Positions 30,362 through 38,896 of a DNA stretch of 64,000 nt are shown here, one piece after another. The DNA is taken from positions 60,455 to 124,454 of the forward strand of contig NZ_JABJVV010000017.1 in NCBI RefSeq assembly GCF_013155545.1, in the 5' to 3' direction. The notes beneath the pieces are model-generated. The model saw nothing but the letters and a program-made list of their open reading frames with translations. It had not been told where the DNA came from and did no database searches. Numbering within the stretch: position 1 is the first letter of the stretch; each line of letters opens with the position of its first letter. The position numbers and the translations under genes are program-made. The DNA is from Caenimonas soli. GTDB taxonomy: Bacteria; Pseudomonadota; Gammaproteobacteria; Burkholderiales; Burkholderiaceae_C.

Positions 30362-31267
30362 ATGAGCAGCACCAATCCCAAGACATACGAACCCACCCCC
30401 GCACGCAAGGTCGCATTCCTCGGCCTGGGCGTGATGGGCTTTCCCATGGCCGGCCACCTCGCACTGGCCGGCCACGACGTCACGGTGTTCAACCGCAGCG
30501 CTGCCAAGGCCAAGGCCTGGACCGGTGAATTCAAGGGCAGCTCCGCCGCGACGCCGCGCGAAGCCGCCGCGGGCCGCGACCTGGTGTTCTGTTGCGTGGG
30601 CAACGATGACGACCTGCGCTCTGTCGTATTCGGTGCGGACGGCGCCTTCGCCGGCATGAAGCCCGGCACCGTCTTCATCGATCACACCACGGCTTCGGCC
30701 AATGTGGCGCGCGAGCTCTACGCCAAGGCGATGGCGCTGCGCCTGCAGTTCGTCGATGCGCCTGTGTCGGGTGGCCAGGCAGGCGCGCAGAACGGCTTGC
30801 TCACGGTGATGTGCGGCGGCGACAAGGCGGCCTTCGATGCCGCCCGGCCGGCGGCGATGGCGTTTTCGCGGGCCTTCACGCTGCTGGGCAAAAGCGGCGC
30901 CGGCCAGCTCGCCAAGATGGTCAACCAGATCGCCATCGCGGGGCTGGTGCAGGGTTTGTCGGAAGCCATCGCCTTCGGCCAGAAATCCGGGCTGGACATG
31001 GTCCAGGTGCTGGAAGTGATCGGCAAGGGCGCCGCGCAGAGCTGGCAGATGGACAACCGCGGCAAGACCATGATCGAAGGCAAGTTCGACTTCGGCTTCG
31101 CCGTCGATTGGATGCGCAAGGACCTGGGGCTGGTGCTGGATGAAGCCAAGCGCAATGGCGCCCGGCTGCCGGTCACGGCCCTGGTCGACCAGTTCTACGC
31201 CGACGTCCAGGCCATGGGCGGCCGGCGCTGGGACACCTCCAGCCTGATCAAGCGGCTGAAAGACTAG
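30362..31267 (+). CDS. NAD(P)-dependent beta-hydroxyacid dehydrogenase family oxidoreductase
   Basis: About 301 aa. Rossmann motif VAFLGLGVMGFPMAGHLALAG, NRSAAKAKAW, TVFIDHTTASANVARELY, substrate motif FVDAPVSGGQAGAQNGLLTVMCGG, and catalytic Lys in GAGQLAKMVNQ. The family covers 3-hydroxyisobutyrate dehydrogenase, tartronate semialdehyde reductase and glyoxylate/succinic semialdehyde reductases; the substrate here is open. A role in valine breakdown with the bkd complex is possible but the genes are not adjacent. An earlier ATG at 30347 overlaps the pilU stop and is an alternative start. Confidence 0.88.
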   Translation: MSSTNPKTYEPTPARKVAFLGLGVMGFPMAGHLALAGHDVTVFNRSAAKAKAWTGEFKGSSAATPREAAAGRDLVFCCVGNDDDLRSVVFGADGAFAGMKPGTVFIDHTTASANVARELYAKAMALRLQFVDAPVSGGQAGAQNGLLTVMCGGDKAAFDAARPAAMAFSRAFTLLGKSGAGQLAKMVNQIAIAGLVQGLSEAIAFGQKSGLDMVQVLEVIGKGAAQSWQMDNRGKTMIEGKFDFGFAVDWMRKDLGLVLDEAKRNGARLPVTALVDQFYADVQAMGGRRWDTSSLIKRLKD

Positions 31268-31269
31268 CG

Positions 31270-32043
31270 CTAGCGCTGAGTGCCCGCCGGTGCCAGCGGC
31301 GGCAGGGGCGTGGGCGTCACTGAGGGGGCGGTGGTGGGTGAGGCGGCAGGCTGGGCCGGCTCAGCGACGGCGGCGGCGGCGGGCGCAACTGCCGCTGCCG
31401 CAGGTGCCACAGGGGCCGCACTCGGCCTGGCCTGCCGTGGCGCCAGGCGCAGCAGGTCTTCCTCGCTGAGGGTCTCGAAGATCCGCACCACGCGCTGCAC
31501 GCCGGGAATGGTGCGCACCATCTGGGTCGCACGGTCGGCTTCGCGCTGGGTCACTCGTCCCATCAGGTACACCGTGCCGCGCTCGGTCACCACCTTGAAC
31601 GCGGTGACGTAGAGGTCCCTGGCATCGACCAGGGAGGCGCGCACCTTGGCCGTCACCAGGGTGTCGGCCGAGCGTTGTGCCAGCGTGGTGCTGCTCATGA
31701 CGGCCAGCTCGTTGACGATGCCCTTCACGTTGTCGACGCGCGATATGACCTGCTCGGCGGTTTGCTTGGCCGCCTCGTTGGGGACCTCGCCCGTCAAGAG
31801 GACCTGCCGGTTGAAGCTGTTGATATTGACGTGGACCGCGCCCAGGGTTTCGCGCAGGCGGGCGGCGCCGCGCAGTTCGATGGCCTCGTCGTCCAGCTGC
31901 GCGCCCGGGGTGCGCCTGTCCAGGGTGACCATCGCGCCCACGGCTGCGCCGCCGATGATCAGCGGCGCGCAGCCCGACAGCGCAACGGCGAGCGTTGCGG
32001 CTGCCAGCGAGGTCAGCACCAGGGATTTGCCATTCGAATTCAT
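31270..32043 (-). CDS. BON-domain outer-membrane lipoprotein (DolP/YraP-like)
   Basis: A 257-aa protein with a signal peptide ending in the lipobox LSGC. Two BON domains follow (about 45-115, RLRETLGAVHVNINSFNRQVLLTGEV; and 120-195, KVRASLVDARDLYVTAFKVVTERGTVYLMG), each with the conserved Gly. The C-terminal ~60 residues are Ala/Pro-rich. DolP-type proteins sit in the outer membrane at sites of division and support envelope integrity. Its ATG overlaps the stop of the SIS gene (ATGA). Confidence 0.9.
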   Translation of the reverse strand: MNSNGKSLVLTSLAAATLAVALSGCAPLIIGGAAVGAMVTLDRRTPGAQLDDEAIELRGAARLRETLGAVHVNINSFNRQVLLTGEVPNEAAKQTAEQVISRVDNVKGIVNELAVMSSTTLAQRSADTLVTAKVRASLVDARDLYVTAFKVVTERGTVYLMGRVTQREADRATQMVRTIPGVQRVVRIFETLSEEDLLRLAPRQARPSAAPVAPAAAAVAPAAAAVAEPAQPAASPTTAPSVTPTPLPPLAPAGTQR

Positions 32044-32639
32044 GTAGGGGTTTCCTGTTCTCCGAGGAGTTGCGCATCCACGCCGTCGCAGATGCAGTGC
32101 AGCGCCAGGATATGGACTTCCTGGATGCGCGCGGTACGCTCGTGCGGCACGCAGATATGTACGTCGGTCTCGCGCAGGGCCTGGGTCATTTTTCCGCCGC
32201 CGCGGCCGGTCAGCGCCACGACGGTCATTTCGCGTTCGTGAGCGGCTTCGATGGCGGCCAATACGTTGGCCGAGTTGCCGCTCGTGGACAGTGCCAGCAA
32301 CACGTCGCCCGCTTGCCCCAGCGCGCGCACCTGCTTGGAGAAGATGCGCTCGTAGTCGTAGTCGTTGGCGATGGCAGTGAGGATCGAGCTGTCGGTGGTG
32401 AGCGCTATCGCGCCCAGTTCGGGCCGTTCGCGCTCGAACCGGCCGACGAACTCCGCCGAGAAATGTTGGGCGTCGGCAGCCGAGCCGCCGTTGCCGCAAG
32501 CAAGGACCTTGCCGCCGCTGGTGACGCAGGCCAGGATGGCCTGCACAGCGGCCGCGATCGGCTTGCTCAAGGATTGGGCCGACTGGTACTTGAGGTCGGC
32601 GCTGTCGATGAAGTGCTGTTGGATGCGTTGTTCGAGCAT
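32040..32639 (-). CDS. gmhA: SIS-domain phosphoheptose isomerase (GmhA/DiaA family)
   Basis: A 199-aa protein with QHFIDSADLKYQSAQSL, the SIS core VLACGNGGSAADAQHFSAEFVGRFERERP, TTDSSILTAIANDYDYERIFSKQVRALG, LSTSGNSANVL and HICVPHERTARIQEVHILALH. GmhA makes D-glycero-D-manno-heptose-7-phosphate for LPS; DiaA is a close relative that binds DnaA. The neighbouring BON lipoprotein matches the diaA-yraP context, so either name may apply. Confidence 0.88.
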   Translation of the reverse strand: MLEQRIQQHFIDSADLKYQSAQSLSKPIAAAVQAILACVTSGGKVLACGNGGSAADAQHFSAEFVGRFERERPELGAIALTTDSSILTAIANDYDYERIFSKQVRALGQAGDVLLALSTSGNSANVLAAIEAAHEREMTVVALTGRGGGKMTQALRETDVHICVPHERTARIQEVHILALHCICDGVDAQLLGEQETPT

Positions 32640-32725
32640 GGTTGGGGATGATAACCGGCCGGTGTGTGCCCAGGATCAATCACCCTTTCACGACTCCCAA
32701 TCGCGATTGAGTAGCGCCGCCAGCA

Positions 32726-34060
32726 TCAACGCTGGTGCAGCACCAGCTTGGATTCGGTGTTGACGTTGGCTTTGCTGGCAACCATCGCAATTTCATAACG
32801 CGTGCCGGGAACCAGGAACCGTGGACTGAAGTTGAACGAGAAATTACCGTTCGCATCTGCTTGCAGCGTCTGAGAATAAACCTGCTGCGCCACGCTGAAT
32901 CCACCGGGAACCGGTGCGATGGCGTCCACCTTGATCGTCACTGAAGCGAAAGGCGCCGTACGCCCTTGCACTTGTGTGGTGCCACCCGTTATCTGCGCGT
33001 TGTTGGCATGGTTCAGCACCTGGAGCGGAACGGTCGCGGGCGCGGCCGCCGCTACCTCAAAGCTCCATTCTTTGCGAACGGTGTTGCCGGCACGATCTCG
33101 TGCGGAGACGTCCACCGAATGCCGACCTGGGGGCAAGTTGGCACGCAGCGCGAAAGAGTTCGAAGTGATCTGAGCGTCAGAAGTGACATTGCGCCCAGAC
33201 AAATTGATACGTACCGTAGCCGGGTCCACGCCGCTGCCGCCTCGGTCCTCGAAGTTCGCGGAAATCTGGATGTTTGGCCCCGCGGGGATGATTTCGCCCT
33301 CGCGCGGGGCAAGATTGACGAGGTTGGGGGGACGATTGTCGTTCGAGGGCTGGGCCACTTGCAACTGCAGGTTGGCGGTGACGACCCGGTCGCCGGCCCG
33401 AAGTGTCGCGACCATGGGTCGGGACAGATTCAGGTTGTCGGAGCGTCGGAGTGTGTAGCTTCCTTCGTAGTGGCCGGGGCGGACCTCTCGCAGCGCGATG
33501 TCGTTCTCAATACCTGGCAGGTCGACGCGCACCGTTGCGCCGGGAAATCCATCCAGGGCGAATCGCAAGTCTGCGCCGGGTTCGATACGGTCCAGCGGAG
33601 CCAACGTGAACCGTTCGATCACGAAGGGCGCTGAAGGCGGCGACGGAGGTGTGGGGCCCGCAACCGGTCCCTGGTCCGACATTACCTCAGCCAGCGTGTA
33701 GGTCGCCGCTCCGGAGCGGTTATCCGAGCGAAGAACGGCTCGGATCTCGCTATCGCTCTCGATGCGATCACCGCGCTTGAGGACGTAGCGGCCGACGTAG
33801 AGGCCGCGTGCCACTTCTCTCAGCTCAATCCGCTCCCTGAGACCACTGATACGCAGCACGGCGCGGGCGCGGGGCGTGCCCATCACCCTGAACGTGAGCC
33901 GCGTGCCAGGTTCCAAGTCGCCGTCGGACCTGACCTCCACAGAGCGCACCTCGGGCGACGCGTTTTGCGCCAGTGCCGTTGCCGGAGACGCGACGATAGC
34001 CAAGACACAGGGCACCATCAGGAAGAGGGAAGCCACGTGATTGCGAAGGTGTTTTTTCAT
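32726..34060 (-). CDS. Secreted multi-domain Ig-like protein with duplicated module
   Basis: Start at 34060 has AGGA six bases upstream; 444 aa with a signal peptide ending near ATALAQ. Two homologous modules follow: residues about 37-105 (EPGTRLTFRV, ISGLRERIELREVARGLYVGRYVLKRGD) and 145-235 (EPGADLRFAL, LPGIENDIALREVRPGHYEGSYTLRRSD). A bacterial Ig-like domain comes next (PPNLVNLAPREGEIIPAG through DVSARDRAGNTVRKEWSF), then a final beta domain (NAQITGGTTQVQG). No catalytic motif. Probably periplasmic or surface structural/binding protein. First gene of the apparent accessory block. Confidence 0.75.
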   Translation of the reverse strand: MKKHLRNHVASLFLMVPCVLAIVASPATALAQNASPEVRSVEVRSDGDLEPGTRLTFRVMGTPRARAVLRISGLRERIELREVARGLYVGRYVLKRGDRIESDSEIRAVLRSDNRSGAATYTLAEVMSDQGPVAGPTPPSPPSAPFVIERFTLAPLDRIEPGADLRFALDGFPGATVRVDLPGIENDIALREVRPGHYEGSYTLRRSDNLNLSRPMVATLRAGDRVVTANLQLQVAQPSNDNRPPNLVNLAPREGEIIPAGPNIQISANFEDRGGSGVDPATVRINLSGRNVTSDAQITSNSFALRANLPPGRHSVDVSARDRAGNTVRKEWSFEVAAAAPATVPLQVLNHANNAQITGGTTQVQGRTAPFASVTIKVDAIAPVPGGFSVAQQVYSQTLQADANGNFSFNFSPRFLVPGTRYEIAMVASKANVNTESKLVLHQR

Positions 34061-34242
34061 TGGAGTTCCTGCGGTAGAGAGGGGGACGGGCAACGGACAC
34101 AAGGGGTCCATCTCCCCATCCGAACTGCTGAGTTACATTGTTCATCGCCTGCTCAGCCGCAGCCGTAGGAGCGCACGCCCTTGATGAGTCAGGGCTTGTG
34201 CTCTTCGCGCGGCGTGCTGAGACGGTCAGCGGTCACCGCCGG

Positions 34243-34746
34243 TCAGTAACGATACGGATCTTCCGGGAAGCGGTCGTGCCGGTTGCGAACGCCATCGCCG
34301 TCGCGATCGCGGTCGTCCATGTTCATGATGCCGTCGCGGTCGAGGTCGCCGTATGGACCATAGAGGCGCGCAAAGCGACGCTGGTTGCGCGGGCTGTCCG
34401 GATCGTGGATATTGGCGATGCCGTCGCCGTCGTGATCGCCATTCGGGCCGCGGCGTTGCCAGCCGTGCGAATCAGAGCGCCCACTATCGTCCTCGTACCG
34501 GTGCTGGCCGTAGTGGCTTGGTGCTGGCACATAGACCGGCTGAGGCTCCACGTATACGGGGCGCGGAGCGACGTAAACGGGCCTGGGCTGCACGTACACC
34601 GGCGCCGGCTGCACGTAGACACCGGGCGCATGGACACCGACGGAAAAGTACACGTCGCTGCGGGCGTGCGCGGCCGAGGCCGCACCGAGAGCGCCCAAGA
34701 CAAGTCCGGCCGCAGCGAGCGATTTCGTGGAAATGAACCGTTTCAT
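34243..34746 (-). CDS. Secreted protein with YVxP repeats and thrombospondin type-3-like Ca-binding repeats
   Basis: Start at 34746 (GGAG upstream); 167 aa with a signal peptide ending ASAAHA. Residues about 45-75 repeat VYVQPAPVYVQPRPVYVAPRP-like units. The tail carries acidic DxDxDG repeats: DHDGDGIANIHDPDS, DLDRDGIMNMDDRD, DRDGDGVRNRHDRFP. Such repeats bind Ca2+ in OmpA-like and TSP3 proteins. Likely a small envelope protein; function unknown. Confidence 0.75.
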   Translation of the reverse strand: MKRFISTKSLAAAGLVLGALGAASAAHARSDVYFSVGVHAPGVYVQPAPVYVQPRPVYVAPRPVYVEPQPVYVPAPSHYGQHRYEDDSGRSDSHGWQRRGPNGDHDGDGIANIHDPDSPRNQRRFARLYGPYGDLDRDGIMNMDDRDRDGDGVRNRHDRFPEDPYRY

Positions 34747-34811
34747 GAGAGCTCCTTGGATTGGCATGAATCACATCGTGCGCGTGCGTGCATGAACGCA
34801 AGCTGAACGAC

Positions 34812-35108
34812 TTACAAAAAGGCGAGATTGCCGCCGGGCTCCAGCACTTGCCCGCTAACCGGGTCCATCAGGATCACCCTGACTTCGCCTTGGGCGGTGA
34901 CCACCTTGACCCGCCACGCCGGACGCCGCGCGACTTCTGATGGCTCCACAGAAAGCACGCGCGCGTTGGTCAGGCGTTGAGCTGCGGCAGCGGCGTCGTC
35001 TCGGCTGAGGTTGGCCCAGGCCGGGGCCGCGGCCGCCAATAGGACGGCGTAGATCGGGATGATGAGCAAGTTCATCTGCAGTGGGATCAGCCAGAGTTTG
35101 GACCGCAT
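34812..35108 (-). CDS. Small PepSY-like periplasmic protein
   Basis: A 98-aa product. A hydrophobic N-terminal signal (MNLLIIPIYAVLLAAAAPAWA, preceded by MRSKLWLIPLQ) is followed by a PepSY-type domain: SRDDAAAAAQRLTNARVLSVEP, AWRVKVVTAQGEVRVILMDPVSGQVL. PepSY proteins often modulate envelope proteases or sensors. The ATG lies two bases after the stop of the 43-aa gene, so they are probably co-translated. Confidence 0.7.
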   Translation of the reverse strand: MRSKLWLIPLQMNLLIIPIYAVLLAAAAPAWANLSRDDAAAAAQRLTNARVLSVEPSEVARRPAWRVKVVTAQGEVRVILMDPVSGQVLEPGGNLAFL

Positions 35109-35110
35109 AG

Positions 35111-35242
35111 TTACCGCCCAACAGGATCAACAGACACCCGCACTTGCAGGCTCGGGCCGGGGTGCTCGTGCATCAGCGTCGTGAAGTGCTGACCACAGTA
35201 CTCGTAGAAGACGTGGTACCCGGCAAGCGCAAGGCGTTTCAT
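35111..35242 (-). CDS. 43-aa small protein upstream of the PepSY gene
   Basis: ATG at 35242 follows AAGGAG with six bases between, an excellent site, and the frame runs 43 codons to a TAA two bases before the PepSY start. The product begins MKRLALAGYHVFYEYCGQHF and continues TTLMHEHPGPSLQVRVSVDP. The beta-strand-like second half recalls the C-terminal strand pair of small glycine-zipper envelope proteins (YxYxGxxFTTxMxxxPG). It lacks a signal peptide, so it may be a remnant of a longer gene or a leader peptide. Confidence 0.55.
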   Translation of the reverse strand: MKRLALAGYHVFYEYCGQHFTTLMHEHPGPSLQVRVSVDPVGR

Positions 35243-35516
35243 GGAGGCTCCTTCGGTTGGTATGGAACACATCTTGCCCGCGACCATGTGAACGCTACCT
35301 GAACGAATGCCAGGTTAAGAAGAGAGAGGCAGTGGGAAAGGCAGCATCCGACGGGCGAAAGAACTCTCGCTAAACCTAGAGTCCAGGTGGCCATGAATGC
35401 GGCTGCGGCATGGGGCCGCATTAGTCTTCTGACCGACCGGCGCGTCACATCCGATTTACATGAGTGCCACGCATGGAATTGCACAAAACATGTGCCTATT
35501 AGAGTAATAATCGTGC
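35243..35516. other. Gap between divergent small genes
   Basis: About 270 bases, less GC-rich than the surroundings towards its right end. It should hold promoters for the minus-strand small operon and for the plus-strand 60-aa frame. GCACAAAACATGTGC (near 35480) is an imperfect dyad and TAATAAT (near 35505) is -10-like. No gene is seen. Confidence 0.4.
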
Positions 35517-35699
35517 ATGTCCGAAACCGACGACCAGGAAAACGACAAGACCACGCCGCCGGGGCGCCGGTCTGGAACCGGCTCGGCCAGCGTCGCTCGC
35601 TTCCTGGTCAGATCCCGCGCCACGAAACCGCAGGTGCCGGTGCAGCCCGAAGACCAGCAAGCGCCGGAAAGTGACGGGGAAGGCAAGGGCGGGGACTAG
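35517..35699 (+). CDS. Hypothetical small acidic/polar protein
   Basis: A 60-aa frame: MSETDDQENDKTTPPGRRSGTG, then SVARFLVRSRATKPQVPV and an acidic tail. Low complexity, no membrane segment and no SD sequence. It overlaps by four bases the end of the convergent RHH-like gene. An AT-rich, promoter-like stretch precedes it, which is the main reason to keep it. May not be real. Confidence 0.3.
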   Translation: MSETDDQENDKTTPPGRRSGTGSASVARFLVRSRATKPQVPVQPEDQQAPESDGEGKGGD

Positions 35700-35899
35700 G
35701 CGGGCTTCGCGCTGCCGCGCTTATCCAGTTTGCGCTTGGGATAGCCCGGCAGATTGGCGCCGTGCGCGACCAGAAATTCCGTGATGAGGCTGCGCACCAC
35801 CTGGGAGGGCGTGGTTTCCTGGATTTCGCAGGTGGCGGCGAGCGCCGCCTTCTTGCCGGCATCGATCAGTACCGAGATTCTGGCTGTTTTTCTTTGCAT
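35696..35899 (-). CDS. Small ribbon-helix-helix-like protein
   Basis: A 67-aa product: basic start MQRKTARISVLIDAGKKAALAATCEIQETTPSQVVRSLI, then TEFLVAHG and a basic tail. A short beta strand (RISVLI) followed by two helices, the second containing TPSQVVRSLITEFL, fits the Arc/CopG fold. Such proteins are usually small DNA-binding regulators or antitoxins. No toxin partner is visible. The start has little SD support. Confidence 0.5.
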   Translation of the reverse strand: MQRKTARISVLIDAGKKAALAATCEIQETTPSQVVRSLITEFLVAHGANLPGYPKRKLDKRGSAKPA

Positions 35900-35979
35900 G
35901 GTGGTTGGATCGCGTCATGCATGGCGAGTGCCCGCAACAACTGCAATGGTTTGCGGGGGTAGCTCAGGCGACCGCCGGC

Positions 35980-36609
35980 TCAGCGAGCCGGGGCCAACTC
36001 GTAGGAGCCGAAGACTTCACGCGCCGAGCGGGTCTCGGGCAGCACGTAGACAACCCCAGCCGTTCCCCTGAAAGCCGGAACCACCACGTTGTCGAAGAAC
36101 TTCACCGGCACATTGATGCAGCCATAGGTGATGCGCCGGTCCGATGGCGTGCGGCTGTCGAGGCGCTGCAACCGGCGCTCCTTGGGGGCGGTGGCGATGA
36201 CACGGTGCAGCGCGATGGCCGCGTCGTAGTCGATCCAGAGGATCTCGTCGCCCTTGAGGCTGCGCTCCAGCGTGGCGACGAAACGGCCGGCCGGTGTCGT
36301 GCGTTCCTCCGGGCGGATCGTGGACATCTTGCGGCTGCCGATGCCCGGCACCGAGTGATCGCCCAGCGCCAGGCCGAGCAGGGCGGGGGCGGCGCCCTGC
36401 AGGCGGCCGTGGGCATCGAAGACGAAGACCCTGCCGGCGACCTTGTCGACGATCACGAAGGGCATGGCCTTGTGATCGCCGGAATCGACGGCCCAGTCGG
36501 CAACGTGGCGCGCGTCGGCCGACGGACTTTCTTTTGCGAAGTCCGCACCGGCCGCATGCGCGGCCAGGCCGGCGGCCGCCAGGACCAGCGCGATGATGGC
36601 GTGACGCAT
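35980..36609 (-). CDS. YkuD-like L,D-transpeptidase-family protein with variant active site
   Basis: A 209-aa protein with a signal peptide (ALVLAAAGLAAHAAG). The YkuD-type core shows FVIVDKVAGRVFVFDAHG, RTTPAGRF, WIDYDAAIALHRV and RRITYGCINVPVKFF. The expected motif is [S/T]HGCxN; here it reads TYGCIN, so Cys is kept but His is Tyr, and the other His (ALHR) lies about 25 residues upstream, further than usual. L,D-transpeptidases crosslink peptidoglycan or attach proteins to it. Last gene of the surface operon, 14 bases after the TpsA gene. Confidence 0.75.
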   Translation of the reverse strand: MRHAIIALVLAAAGLAAHAAGADFAKESPSADARHVADWAVDSGDHKAMPFVIVDKVAGRVFVFDAHGRLQGAAPALLGLALGDHSVPGIGSRKMSTIRPEERTTPAGRFVATLERSLKGDEILWIDYDAAIALHRVIATAPKERRLQRLDSRTPSDRRITYGCINVPVKFFDNVVVPAFRGTAGVVYVLPETRSAREVFGSYELAPAR

Positions 36610-36623
36610 GTCTTGCGGGCCGC

Positions 36624-38882
36624 CTAGTTGCGGAAGGGTTTCGCGGGGCGCACGGGCGCGGCGTAAGGCACCGGCGGCGCTTCGATGGCCGCCGGCCGTG
36701 CGGCCGGTGCCGGCGGGGTCTCGGCTTGCACCACCACCAGATCCACCGGCAGGGGCGCGGCCGGTGCGACCACCAGCAGCGTCGCGGGTGCCCGCAGCAG
36801 CATGGGAGCGACGACGAAGGGCGCGAACTGCGGCATGACCTGCTCGGAGCCGTCAGGCAGCAGCACGACCGGCGGCGGAACGATCATCACCGGGACGGGC
36901 ACGGGGACGACGGGCACCGGCAGCGGCAAGGGCAGGAGGTCACCCGTGGTCTTGGCGACCACCGGCCCGCAGCATGAGGCTGGCAGCGCGAAAGCCGCAG
37001 AGCCCGGCCCTCCCAGCGTATAGCCGGTGAAGCTGATGGTCTTGCCCAGGCCCGCGGCCGGGTTGTCGAAGTTGGCGACGCTGCCGGGTCCCGCCACCAG
37101 CGTGACGCCGGCGGGGCTGCCCTTGAGGCCCGCCAGCACGGTGCCAGTGCTGCCATCGAAGGATTTGCTGCCGCCGGCGGCGAACACCAGCATCTGCTGC
37201 GTCAGCACGGCGCCCGGGTTGAAATTACCCGAATAATCCGTCGGGGCCGTGTACGAGATGGGGTTGTACCGGATGGTCACGGGCGCGTTCGGGCCGGTGA
37301 CGGTAGCTTGCGGCGTCAGGGGCGTGAACACCACCGTGCCGCCGCCGACTCCCGGGCCCGTGCCGCCGTTGCCAGCGCTCAGCACCAGGCCGGGCAGCAG
37401 GCCCAGGCTCTGCGACGGGATGCTGCTGCCGCGGGTCAGCACCAGAGGGGCACTGATGACGATGTCGTTGGCCGCGCAGACGGTGATGTTCCCGTCGGTG
37501 GTCGACATGGCCGCTGCCACGTTGGCATTGCGGCCGGCACTCAGCAGCACGCTGCCATTGGTGGTGCTGATCGCGGCGTTGACGTTGGCGTCGCGACCGC
37601 AGCACACCACCAGGTTGCCGTTGGTGGCGGTGATCGCCTGGTTGATGTTCACGTCCCGCGTGGCGTTCAGCGTCAGGGTCGTGGTGCTCGGCGTAGCCGT
37701 CCAGCTCACGGCCTCGTTCACGTGGATATCGCCGTTGGCCTCGGTCGCCGTGTGCAGGTTGGTCACCGGCGGCGTCCCAGCCACCGTTGCATCGGGCCCG
37801 GTCGCAGTGGTGATGGTGACGCTGTTGGTCACCAGCAGGGCGGACAAGGTGCCTCCGCTGATGTTGTCGGTGGCGCCGCTCCCGATGGTGAAGTCCTGCG
37901 GGTCGATCAGCCATTCGCCGGTGCGGCCCAGCGCCGAGGCGGTGGTCACGCGGGCGTTGTTCTGGATCTTCACGTACGCCGCCGAGGTTTCGATGAAACC
38001 GCCGTCGCCTCCGTTGGGCGCGCTGGCATCCAGCGTGCCGCCCACGTTCATGGTGCCGCTTTGCATGTCGCCCAGCAGCTTGATGACACCATTGCGACTG
38101 GAGATGGTCTGCGCCTGGATCACACCGGTGTTGTTGACGACCGTTGACAGCAGATTGCCCGCCGCCTGCGCCGTCATGAGAACCAGCCCGCCGTCGGCCC
38201 GGATGAGGCCGCCGTTTTGGACCAGGGCGTTCACTGCTCCCTGGTCCACGGTGACGTTGAGTAGATTGCCACCCATCACGTCCAGCGTGACGGCATTGCC
38301 CGCGGCAAGGGCCACGGTGCCAAGCCGGGCCGAGATCACACCCCGGTTGCCAATGCTGGTTCCGACCAGCGCCACGTAGCCGCCGTCGGCGTTGATGGTG
38401 CCCTGATTCAGGACCTCACCACTGCCGGTGCCGCTGAAACTGTATCGCCCGGCCATGAAGTTGGCATCGCTGATGTTCAGGGTGGACGCGACCAGCCCGC
38501 CGACGTTGACCGAGGCGCCGCTGCCGAACAGGATGCCGTTCGGGTTGACCAGGAACACCTTGCCGTTGGAGGACAGGTTGCCGAAGATGCCGGACGCATC
38601 GGCACCCGTCACCCGGTTGAGCGTCACCGAGCTGCTGTTGGGCTGCACGAACTGGACGGTCTCGCCGGCTGCGATGCCGAAGCTTTGCCAGTTCAAGACG
38701 CCGTTCTGGCTGGTCTGGTTGACGGTGGTCCTGGCGCCGCTGCTGGAGATAGTGGCGCCGCCGGCAGCGACCACGCCGCCCGCGGGCGCCGCATGGCTGG
38801 CCGCGCCGAAAGACATCATTAGGCAGGCGGCCAGCGCCTGGAGCGCGAAGGGCGCGCGCGCCGGTGAGTTGGTGTGGTTCAT
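36624..38882 (-). CDS. TpsA-type filamentous haemagglutinin N-domain exoprotein
   Basis: A 752-aa exoprotein. Signal peptide (residues 1-31), then the TPS secretion domain: TISSSGARTTVNQTSQNGVLNWQSFGIAAGETVQF, SSSVTLNRVTGADASGIFGNLSSNGKVFLVNPNGILFGSGASVN. Short beta-helix repeats follow (VNINQAITATNGNL, ANVNAAISTTNGS, ANVAAAMSTTDGN) and a YDG-like repeat near 570-640 (GGSKSFDGSTGTVLAGLKG). The last ~120 residues are Pro/Val/Ala-rich and end YAAPVRPAKPFRN. Small for a haemagglutinin. Secreted by the TpsB encoded 14 bases upstream; whether it is released or retained is unknown. Confidence 0.9.
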   Translation of the reverse strand: MNHTNSPARAPFALQALAACLMMSFGAASHAAPAGGVVAAGGATISSSGARTTVNQTSQNGVLNWQSFGIAAGETVQFVQPNSSSVTLNRVTGADASGIFGNLSSNGKVFLVNPNGILFGSGASVNVGGLVASTLNISDANFMAGRYSFSGTGSGEVLNQGTINADGGYVALVGTSIGNRGVISARLGTVALAAGNAVTLDVMGGNLLNVTVDQGAVNALVQNGGLIRADGGLVLMTAQAAGNLLSTVVNNTGVIQAQTISSRNGVIKLLGDMQSGTMNVGGTLDASAPNGGDGGFIETSAAYVKIQNNARVTTASALGRTGEWLIDPQDFTIGSGATDNISGGTLSALLVTNSVTITTATGPDATVAGTPPVTNLHTATEANGDIHVNEAVSWTATPSTTTLTLNATRDVNINQAITATNGNLVVCCGRDANVNAAISTTNGSVLLSAGRNANVAAAMSTTDGNITVCAANDIVISAPLVLTRGSSIPSQSLGLLPGLVLSAGNGGTGPGVGGGTVVFTPLTPQATVTGPNAPVTIRYNPISYTAPTDYSGNFNPGAVLTQQMLVFAAGGSKSFDGSTGTVLAGLKGSPAGVTLVAGPGSVANFDNPAAGLGKTISFTGYTLGGPGSAAFALPASCCGPVVAKTTGDLLPLPLPVPVVPVPVPVMIVPPPVVLLPDGSEQVMPQFAPFVVAPMLLRAPATLLVVAPAAPLPVDLVVVQAETPPAPAARPAAIEAPPVPYAAPVRPAKPFRN

Positions 38883-38896
38883 GGTGAATCGCCTTA

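Noticed and set aside
35696..35899. RHH-like protein considered as the antitoxin of a toxin-antitoxin pair
   Set aside because: The only adjoining frame is a 60-aa polar sequence, convergent rather than co-directional, and unlike any toxin.
37500..37700. Periodic repeats in the TpsA gene considered as a CRISPR array
   Set aside because: They are coding beta-helix repeats (VNxxAAISTTNGS) with no constant repeat/spacer pattern.
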